32,266 bases of DNA from Streptomyces sp. col6 (lineage in GTDB: Bacteria; Actinomycetota; Actinomycetes; Streptomycetales; Streptomycetaceae): NCBI RefSeq assembly GCF_008042035.1, contig NZ_RDBL01000007.1:23000-55265 (forward strand). The letters run 5' to 3'. This document shows positions 26,471 through 32,266 of the stretch, one piece after another; positions within the stretch are counted from its first letter, which is position 1, and each line of letters starts with the position of its first letter. The notes under the pieces are model-generated. The model worked only from the letters and a program-made list of their open reading frames with translations, ran no database searches and was not told where the DNA came from. The translations under genes and the position numbers were made by a program.

Positions 26471-26686
26471 ATGGCGCAGACTGCTGCCCCCGCCACCGGC
26501 GCATCCGCCATCACCCCCATCTCCCTGAAGGCCATCGCCCCTTGGGCGGTCTTCTTCGGCATCCTCATGCTCGTCCTGCTCTACTTCGTCGGCGCCGAGC
26601 AGGGCGCCACCGCCCTCATCTCGGGCGAGGGCGTCCACGAGTGGGTGCACGACGGCCGTCACCTCCTCGGTTTCCCCTGCCACTGA
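26471..26686 (+). CDS. cbtB: Cobalt transporter subunit CbtB
   Basis: A 71-residue protein with one transmembrane helix (WAVFFGILMLVLLYFVGAEQ) and a C-terminal His-rich tail (HEWVHDGRHLLGFPCH) that fits metal binding. CbtB with CbtA forms a predicted cobalt uptake system usually under cobalamin riboswitch control, as here. Ribosome site AGGAGG is seven bases from the ATG. cbtA begins 32 bases after the stop. Confidence 0.93.
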   Translation: MAQTAAPATGASAITPISLKAIAPWAVFFGILMLVLLYFVGAEQGATALISGEGVHEWVHDGRHLLGFPCH

Positions 26687-26718
26687 ACGACTTCTCGGCT
26701 GATCCAGGGGAATCCCAC

Positions 26719-27498
26719 ATGAACTCCATATCTGTCAGAGCCCTGCTGGTCCGCGGCATGCTGGCCGGCCTGGTCGCGGGCGCGCTCGCACTGGTCGTCG
26801 CCTACTTCCTCGGCGAGTCCCGCGTGGACGCGGCCATCGCGCTCGAAGAAGCGGCCCACAGCGCTCACGGCCACGACCACGGCGCCGCCGAGGAACTCGT
26901 CAGCCGGGGCATGCAGTCCACCGCGGGCCTCGCCACCGGTGTGCTCGTGTTCGGTGTAGCGGTCGGCGGCATCGCTGCGCTCGTCTTCTGCTACGCGCTG
27001 GGCCGCATGGGCCGGTTCGGTCCGCGCGCCACGGCCGCGCTGATCGCCGGCGCCGCGCTGGTGAGCGTGTACGTCGTGCCGTTCCTGAAGTACCCGGCCA
27101 ACCCGCCGGCCGTCGGCAACCCCGACACCATCGGCAAACGCACCGCGCTGTTCTTCCTGATGGTCGCCCTCAGTGTGCTGCTCGCCGTCGCCGCCGTCAT
27201 CATCGGCAAGCGGCTGGCGCCCCGCCTGGGCAACTGGAACGCGGCGGTCGCGGCCGCGGCAGGTTACGTACTGCTGATCGGCCTCGCGTACGTGTTCCTG
27301 CCCTCGTTCAACGAGGTCGGCAAGGACTTCCCGGCCACGCTGCTGTGGCAGTTCCGGCTGGCCACGCTCGCGGTGCAGGTCACGCTCTGGACCACGTTCG
27401 GCCTGGTCTTCGGCCATCTCACCGAACGGCTGCTCGTACCGAGGGCCGACGCGCTCGCGGGCGGCCGGACGGACCGGACGGCCGCCGCCGTGGGATGA
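26719..27498 (+). CDS. cbtA: Cobalt transporter CbtA
   Basis: A 259-residue membrane protein with about six hydrophobic segments (from LLVRGMLAGLVAGALALVVA through VTLWTTFGLVFGHLTE). A His-rich outer loop (AHSAHGHDHG, about residues 46-55) follows the first segment and is a likely metal-capture site. It acts with CbtB in cobalt uptake for B12 synthesis. Ribosome site AGGGGA is eight bases before the ATG. A very strong hairpin begins 13 bases after the stop. Confidence 0.93.
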   Translation: MNSISVRALLVRGMLAGLVAGALALVVAYFLGESRVDAAIALEEAAHSAHGHDHGAAEELVSRGMQSTAGLATGVLVFGVAVGGIAALVFCYALGRMGRFGPRATAALIAGAALVSVYVVPFLKYPANPPAVGNPDTIGKRTALFFLMVALSVLLAVAAVIIGKRLAPRLGNWNAAVAAAAGYVLLIGLAYVFLPSFNEVGKDFPATLLWQFRLATLAVQVTLWTTFGLVFGHLTERLLVPRADALAGGRTDRTAAAVG

Positions 27499-27510
27499 CG
27501 GTCGCTGTAC

Positions 27511-27567
27511 GCGTGGAACGGGCGGAGCCCGCCGGGTGGTTACCGGCGGGCTCCGCCCGTTCCACGC
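27511..27567. terminator. 25-base-pair perfect terminator after cbtA
   Basis: Bases 27511-27535 pair without mismatch with 27543-27567 around a 7-base loop, the strongest hairpin in the window. It lies between convergent cbtA and the GNAT gene and runs into the apparent 3' end of the latter. Confidence 0.9.
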
Positions 27568-28056
27568 CGCCCACTCGACGGCGTAGAACCTCAGCGAGGC
27601 GTCCTCGCCCACGAGGCGCATCCCGGCCGCCGTCATGACGTGCTGGGAGGCGAGGTTCCCGGCATCGGCGTCCCCGAGCACCCGGGCCACCCCCTGTTCC
27701 CGGGCGAACCGGAGCAGCGCACGCAGCGCCTCGGAGGCGTATCCCTGCCCGCGCACCGACTCTACGAGCCCGTAGCCGATGGTGACGCCGCCCCGCTCGT
27801 CCGGCGCCCCGTGGAAGCCGATGCCGCCGATGACCACCCCGTCCGCACGGAGCCGTATCTCGTACGAGCCGAACGGGGTCGGATCGCCCCTCTCCGCGCA
27901 CGTGGCGAGGAAGCGTGCGGCGGCCCCCTGCTCGCCGGGGGACGGGTAGCCGGGGGCCCAGCGCACACCGGCCGTGGGTGCTCCTGCCACCACGTGCTCG
28001 GCGTCGGCGGGGGTCATGGCGTGCAGCAGCAGACGCGGTGTTCCGAGATCACTCAT
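27565..28056 (-). CDS. GNAT-family N-acetyltransferase, 3' end uncertain
   Basis: The N-acetyltransferase domain fills the first 164 residues: TPRLLLHAMTPADAEHV at the start, VVIGGIGFHGAPDERGGVTI, the acetyl-CoA loop VESVRGQGYASEALRAL, and a RimJ/RimL-like end (NLASQHVMTAAGMRLVGED, then SLRFYAVEW). No stop follows: the frame stays open to 26659, through the terminator stem and antisense across all of cbtA, which cannot be real protein. A one-base shift near 27565-27575 would end the gene at a TAA in the terminator loop. I end the feature where similarity ends. The start at 28056 has a poor ribosome site; a GTG at 28074 is possible. The substrate is unknown. Confidence 0.7.
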
Positions 28057-28141
28057 GACTCTGTGGAGTATCACGCGACCGACCGTCCCCGCACCCGGAT
28101 ATGTCCCGCCCAGGTGCTGATCCGGCTGCGGCCGCGCGCGG

Positions 28142-28489
28142 CTACGCGGGCCCGAGGTCCCCGGACATCGCGGCGGCCAGTCGCAACTGCGTGTCCGCTT
28201 CGGCCTGCCGCCCCTGTCGCTCCAGGGTGCGGCCGAGCATCAGCCGGGCGTAATCCTCGACGGGGTCGCGCTCCAGGACCGCCCGCAGCTCGGTCTCCGC
28301 CCGCCCGAGGCTCGCCGAGTGGTAGTACGCACGCGCCAGCAGCAGCCGGGGCGCGACCTGCTCCGGGGCCTCCTCCACGAGGCCGCCCAGAATGCGGGCC
28401 GCGGTCGCGTACTCCTTCGCGTCGAAGAAGAACCCCGCGCGCTCCCAGCGCTCGGCCGCGGTACCGAACTCGTAGTAGCTGTCGCTCAT
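28142..28489 (-). CDS. Tetratricopeptide-repeat protein
   Basis: A 115-residue soluble protein made of about three TPR-like helical pairs (AERWERAGFFFDAKEYATAA, APRLLLARAYYHSASLGRAE, DYARLMLGRTLERQGRQAEA). It has no enzyme motif and is probably a protein-interaction adaptor. Ribosome site GAGGAG is about five bases from ATG 28489. It is divergent from the pirin gene, with 143 bases between. Confidence 0.85.
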   Translation of the reverse strand: MSDSYYEFGTAAERWERAGFFFDAKEYATAARILGGLVEEAPEQVAPRLLLARAYYHSASLGRAETELRAVLERDPVEDYARLMLGRTLERQGRQAEADTQLRLAAAMSGDLGPA

Positions 28490-28562
28490 GTCATCTCCTC
28501 GGTCGAGCGGATCCGCCGGGGGGCTCCCACGGGCGTCCGATCCTCACAACACGCACAGATGG

Positions 28563-28583
28563 TTTAACATTCCACTAAATATT
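28563..28583. promoter_or_regulatory. AT-rich patch between the TPR and pirin genes
   Basis: TTTAACATTCCACTAAATATT stands out as AT-rich in this GC-rich sequence, with a short TTTA...TAAA symmetry. It is a likely regulator site or promoter element for one of the divergent genes; evidence is composition only. Confidence 0.3.
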
Positions 28584-28619
28584 CGGCGTGGGCGTCGCCC
28601 GCCCCCACCCGCAGCGGAA

Positions 28620-28625
28620 TAGGTT
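28620..28625 (+). promoter_or_regulatory. -10 box of the pirin gene (leaderless)
   Basis: TAGGTT ending seven bases before ATG 28633, with no ribosome site in between. Confidence 0.45.
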
Positions 28626-28632
28626 GAGCGCC

Positions 28633-29598
28633 ATGAGCAATCTCGATCGCCAGGCCGTCCCCACCGTCTGCGGGGGCCGGGGCTTCGTCGTCGCGGAACC
28701 CGTACGTGAACTGCTCGCCCCGCGCACGGTGCGGCTCGGCGAGTCCACCGAGGTGCGCAGGCTGCTGCCCAACCTCGGACGCCGCATGGTCGGCGCGTGG
28801 GCCTTCGTCGACCACTACGGCCCCGACGACATCGCCGACGAGCCCGGCATGCAGGTGCCGCCGCACCCGCACATGGGCCTGCAGACCGTCAGCTGGCTGC
28901 ACGAGGGCGAGGTCCTGCACCGCGACAGCCTCGGCAGTCTCCAGACGGTCCGCCCGCGCGAACTCGGCCTGATGACCTCGGGCCGTGCGATCAGTCACTC
29001 CGAGGAGAGCCCCAAGCAGCACGCCGCCCTGCTCCACGGCGCCCAGCTCTGGGTGGCGCTGCCCGAGGCGCACCGTTTCACCGAACCGCACTTCCAGCAC
29101 CACAGCGACCTGCCCCAGGTCGTTGCCCCCGGCCTCACCGCCACCGTGATCCTCGGTGAGCTCGACGGCGCCACTTCGCCCGGCACCGCGTACACCCCGA
29201 TCGTCGGCGCCGACCTCGCCCTGGCCCGCGGCGCCTCGGCCCGCCTGCCGCTGGACCCCGACTTCGAGTACGCCGTGCTGTCGATGTCCGGCGAGGCCGA
29301 GGTCGACGGCGTCCCGGTCCTCCCCGGCTCCATGCTCTACCTCGGCTGCGGCCGCACAGAACTCCCCCTGCGCGCGGAGTCCGACGCCGGCCTGATGCTC
29401 CTGGGCGGCGAGCCGTTCGAGGAGGAGCTGGTGATGTGGTGGAACTTCGTGGGCCGCAGCCAGGAGGAGATCGAGCGGGCCCGTGAGGACTGGATGAACA
29501 GTGACCGCTTCGGCACCGTACACGGCTACGACGGCCCGCCGATCCCGGCGCCGGCACTGCCGGACGTGGCGCTGAAGCCGCGGGGCCGGGTGCGCTGA
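28633..29598 (+). CDS. Pirin-family protein
   Basis: A 321-residue double-cupin protein. The N-terminal cupin holds the pirin metal ligands (PHPHMGLQTV with H78 and H80, and the later SHSEES with His and Glu); the C-terminal cupin ends with MLLGGEPFEEELVMWWNFV. Pirins bind iron; some act as quercetinases and others as redox-sensing partners of regulators. The choice cannot be made from sequence. The start at 28633 is preferred over 28588 because the -10 box lies just upstream and homology begins there. It is divergent from the TPR gene. Confidence 0.9.
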   Translation: MSNLDRQAVPTVCGGRGFVVAEPVRELLAPRTVRLGESTEVRRLLPNLGRRMVGAWAFVDHYGPDDIADEPGMQVPPHPHMGLQTVSWLHEGEVLHRDSLGSLQTVRPRELGLMTSGRAISHSEESPKQHAALLHGAQLWVALPEAHRFTEPHFQHHSDLPQVVAPGLTATVILGELDGATSPGTAYTPIVGADLALARGASARLPLDPDFEYAVLSMSGEAEVDGVPVLPGSMLYLGCGRTELPLRAESDAGLMLLGGEPFEEELVMWWNFVGRSQEEIERAREDWMNSDRFGTVHGYDGPPIPAPALPDVALKPRGRVR

Positions 29599-29711
29599 GC
29601 TGTGGTTTTGCGTCTACGAAGGATGCCCCTTCCCTCTCGCGGGTGAGCTCTGGAGATCAAGGTGTGCAAGCCCGCCGAGACGGGGCTGACTTAATGCTGA
29701 CTTCCTGATGA

Positions 29712-30804
29712 GGTGTCAGGGAAGTTCGTTCGCTGGACAGGGCGCTGGCCCGCAGCCCGCACGGTGCGCTCGGCACGGGCCTGGCGCAGACCGTGGCCAC
29801 CGGCAACATCACGCTCATCGCCCCCACGCTGGACATCACCGAGACCATCGACCTGTTCGGCGACGAGGTGGAGGCGGTCCTCGCCTCCCATCACTGGCCC
29901 ATCCGGGGCAATGAGCGCGTCGTGAAGTTCCTCGCCGAACAGCGCGATCTTTACGCCTACCTGCACGACCAGTGCCTGCGTCTGATCAACAAGGGCTGGA
30001 CGGGCATTGAGATCGCCGAGGAGCTGAAGCTGCCGCCCGTCCTCGAACACGCCTGGCAGGCCTGCGGCTACTACGGCTCGGTGAGCCACAACCTCAAGGC
30101 CATCTACCAGCGCTACATGGGCTGGTACGACGGCAACCCAGCCCACCTGTGGCAGCACCCGCCCGTGGAGCAGGGCAAGCTGTACGTCGAACTCGGCGGC
30201 GGCGCGGACGCGGTCGTCACCAAGGCCCGCACCGCCTTCGACCAGGGCGACTTCCGCTGGGCGGCCGAGATCCTCAGCCATGTCGTCTTCGCCCAGCCCG
30301 ACCACGCGCCGGCCCGTGAACTGCTCGCCGACACCTTCGAGCAACTGGGGTACGGCGCGGAGGACGGCGTCTGGCGCAACAGCTATCTGTCGGGTGCCAC
30401 GGAACTGCGCGAGGGGACGTTCGGCACGCCCACCGTCTCCGGATCCGCAGACGTCCTGTCGGCCCTCACTCCGGAGATGCTCTTCGACGCCGTCGCCATC
30501 CAGGTCGACGGCCCCGGGCCTGGGACGAGAAACTGACCATCGACGTCGTCGTCACCGACACCGGTCAGCGCAACCGTCTGCGACTGGCCAACGGCGCGCT
30601 GACCTACAGCTCCGCACCCCAGCGGGACCAGGCGGACGTGACGCTCACGACGACCGTCCGCGCCCTGCCCGCCCTCGCGGCACACGGGCTTGCCCATGAC
30701 GCCCTCGCCAAGTCCGGTATCGACGTCACGGGCGACCCGTCCGTCCTCTCCCGCCTCGCGAACCTCCTCGACCCCGGGACCCGGACTTCACCGTCACCCC
30801 TTAG
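29712..30804 (+). pseudogene. Decayed linear alkylsulfatase gene
   Basis: Remains of a metallo-beta-lactamase-type alkylsulfatase (SdsA1/BDS1 group). Three lesions are visible. The N-terminal metal-binding part is missing: the frame opens after a stop at 29709 with LDRALARSPHGALGTGLAQT. An internal segment of roughly 70-80 residues is lost between TLDITET and IDLFGDEVEAVLASHHWP. Two one-base deletions follow in C/G-rich runs, near 30513 (normally DGPRAWDEKL) and near 30780 (normally DPGDPDFTVTP). The dimerisation domain (HNLKAIYQRYMGWYDGNPAH) and the SCP2-like C-terminal domain (RLANGALTYSSAP) can still be read across the three frames. No working enzyme can result. The single-base shifts alone could be sequencing errors; the truncation and internal deletion cannot. 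Confidence 0.85.
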
Positions 30805-31094
30805 CGGCGCTGAACAGCGAGTAGCCGACGAGAGCACGGCTGCAGGGGGCTCCGCGCTACGGAGACGTTTCGGCCTCAGCCAGGGTGCTCCGGCAAGTGT
30901 GGTCAACCCGGTCCGGCGTCGACGCCGGACCGCGGCTCCCGGGCCGGCTGGCGTACTGGACCGGTGCGGAACGCCTGCGAGGCCATGACCGAGATGCCGG
31001 GAGACCGCCAGTCGGGGGGCCGTCGGCGCCCGTGCGGGTGGTCCACGGCCGTGCCGCCCCGGACGGCCGCACGCGCACGCATACTTTCCCCGGC
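30805..31094. other. Intergenic region between the pseudogene and the anchor-protein gene
   Basis: About 290 bases without a credible gene. It contains a 24-base perfect palindrome at 30909-30932. A TACTTT box at 31082-31087, seven bases before the next ATG, is a possible leaderless -10. Nothing else is recognised. Confidence 0.5.
30909..30932. terminator. 24-base perfect palindrome, possible terminator
   Basis: Perfectly self-complementary about the centre between 30920 and 30921 (arm sequence CGGTCCGGCGTC). In RNA it would form a stem of about ten pairs with a minimal loop. It lies 105 bases after the pseudogene end. Confidence 0.55.
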
Positions 31095-32266
31095 ATGAAA
31101 CGCACCAGTGCCGTCGCCACGACCGCCTGCCTCCTGTGCCTGGCCGCCGCCGTGCCCGCCACGGCCGACTACTCCGGCAACCCGCTGACCGGTGACAACG
31201 GGTTCGGGGTGCTCGTCCAGGACGACGCCGTGCTGGGCAGCACGGAGACCGAGGGCTCGGTGGCCATCGGCGGAAACCTCACCTACGGGCCGGGGTACAA
31301 CGTCGCGCTGCACACCCCCGGCACGTTCACCGCGCCCGGCGACGACCATCCGACCGCCCTGCTCGTGGGCGGCAGAATCGATCATGCGGCCAGCTCGCCG
31401 CAGGGCGTGCTCCAGGTCCTCAGCGAGGGATACGTGAAGGTCGGCGACCCGACCGGGTCCTCGATCCTGGACGAGGACTCCAACAACGCCGAGGTCAACA
31501 CCCACATCGTCGCCGGGGGCTCCGGCTACGACTCCACCCCGCGTATTGCAGAAACCATTCATCAGCCGGTCGAGTCCGTCACCGACACCACCGGTCTGCC
31601 CGACCTCGATGCCCTCTTCGCGACCTTCCGTGACCGTTCGGACGCCATCGACACCTGTGCCGCCAACGTGATCCTGCGTGACGCCGCCGGCAACCCGCTG
31701 CCCGACCAGACGGGCTTCCCCGCCGGGACGGCCGCGCACATCCGGCTCACCGAGGGCGAGACGAACGTACTCCGGCTGACCGGCGACCAGCTGAACAACC
31801 TGTCCGAGATCACCTTCGACGACCAGCCGACGGCGACGACCCCGTTCGTGGTCGACACCGACACGACCGGCACGGGAAGCACGTACACCTGGCACATCCC
31901 GAACCTCGCCGGTGTCTCCGGCGACCAGGCCCCGTACATGCTGTGGAACTTCCCCGACGCCACCGACATCACGATTGCGGACGGCGACTCGCTGGAGGGC
32001 ACGATCTACGCGCCCCGCGCCCACCTCACGGACCTCGACGCCTCCAACATCGAGGGCACGATCGTCGTACGCCAACTGACGGCCGGACCGCTCAGCGCCG
32101 ACGGCTCGACGTCCGTCGACGCGGGCGAGATCCACCAGTTCCCGTTCGCGGCCGACATCGACTGCGGCGGTGACGGGCCCTACCCGTCGCCCACGCCGAG
32201 CCCCACGGACTCAACGCCCGCGCCCACTCCGTCCCCTACGGATTCCACACCGCCCCCGACTCCCAC
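31095..32266 (+). CDS. Secreted choice-of-anchor A family protein (3' end beyond the window)
   Basis: An open frame of at least 390 residues running off the right edge. Residues 1-25 form a signal peptide (MKRTSAVATTACLLCLAAAV, then PATA before DYSG). The choice-of-anchor A domain follows to about residue 355, with its typical opening NPLTGDNGFGVLVQDDAVL, then ETEGSVAIGGNLTYG, and its closing LEGTIYAPRAHLTDLDASNI. A Pro/Thr/Ser-rich stalk begins at about 363 and contains an 11-residue unit, PTPSPTDSTPx, at least twice (32190-32222 and 32223-32255). Such stalks usually lead to a cell-wall anchor or sortase signal, which would lie outside the window. The function is unknown; adhesion or a surface role is a guess from family architecture. 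Confidence 0.88.
   Translation, partial: MKRTSAVATTACLLCLAAAVPATADYSGNPLTGDNGFGVLVQDDAVLGSTETEGSVAIGGNLTYGPGYNVALHTPGTFTAPGDDHPTALLVGGRIDHAASSPQGVLQVLSEGYVKVGDPTGSSILDEDSNNAEVNTHIVAGGSGYDSTPRIAETIHQPVESVTDTTGLPDLDALFATFRDRSDAIDTCAANVILRDAAGNPLPDQTGFPAGTAAHIRLTEGETNVLRLTGDQLNNLSEITFDDQPTATTPFVVDTDTTGTGSTYTWHIPNLAGVSGDQAPYMLWNFPDATDITIADGDSLEGTIYAPRAHLTDLDASNIEGTIVVRQLTAGPLSADGSTSVDAGEIHQFPFAADIDCGGDGPYPSPTPSPTDSTPAPTPSPTDSTPPPTP

Noticed and set aside
29697..29721. Possible transposon end or TetR-type box CTGATGAGGTGTCAG before the alkylsulfatase remnant
   Set aside because: Only four bases of each arm pair, no transposase remnant is near, and no matching copy was found.
30903..32135. 410-residue minus-strand open frame opposite the anchor-protein gene
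   Set aside because: Low-complexity translation; the plus strand carries a signal peptide and a recognisable domain throughout.

Overview
The window is high-GC actinobacterial chromosome, almost certainly Streptomyces. Support comes from a complete ergothioneine operon, a sigma-R type promoter in front of a thioredoxin gene, two DasR-type (dre) operators, rare TTA codons in a regulator, GTG starts, dense 1-4 base translational overlaps, and several -10 boxes placed so close to the ATG that the mRNAs should be leaderless. Gene content and order also fit what I remember of the S. coelicolor SCO0928-SCO0884 interval (rmdA, sdh, egtABCD, trxC). That correspondence is recollection and was not checked.

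Layout, left to right. Bases 1-347 form a perfect 152-base inverted repeat around a 43-base loop and cut through a secreted-protein gene; this looks like a fold-back at a sequence end. A SAM-dependent methyltransferase follows, translationally coupled to a PAS-GGDEF-EAL cyclic-di-GMP enzyme (RmdA type). A LysR regulator is divergent from a leaderless sdhCAB operon (menaquinone-type succinate dehydrogenase/fumarate reductase). A secreted GH18 chitinase with a dre operator, a UvrA-like ABC ATPase, a HAD phosphatase and a dodecin come next. A DasA-like sugar-binding lipoprotein has a second dre operator with the same 13-base core as the chitinase one, so chitin breakdown and chito-sugar binding here are probably co-regulated. 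The tightly overlapped egtABCD operon runs leftward and is head to head with a bacterial-type poly(ADP-ribose) glycohydrolase.

The right half holds an orphan PemK/MazF-like protein, a LacI regulator with two TTA codons, a small unknown protein, a thioredoxin (trxC type) with a GGAAT-N18-GTT promoter, and a divergent flavin disulfide oxidoreductase that lacks the usual catalytic His. Then come a GH16 glucanase, a histidine-phosphatase-like protein without its RHG motif, a cobalamin riboswitch with cbtB-cbtA (cobalt uptake), a GNAT acetyltransferase with no clear stop, a TPR protein and a pirin. A decayed alkylsulfatase pseudogene precedes the 5' part of a secreted choice-of-anchor A protein that runs off the right edge.

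The common themes are redox and metal homeostasis (Sdh, ergothioneine, thioredoxin, oxidoreductase, dodecin, cobalt) and secreted polysaccharide degradation (chitinase, glucanase, DasA-like binder). I see no CRISPR array, tRNA, rRNA, intact insertion sequence or phage genes.
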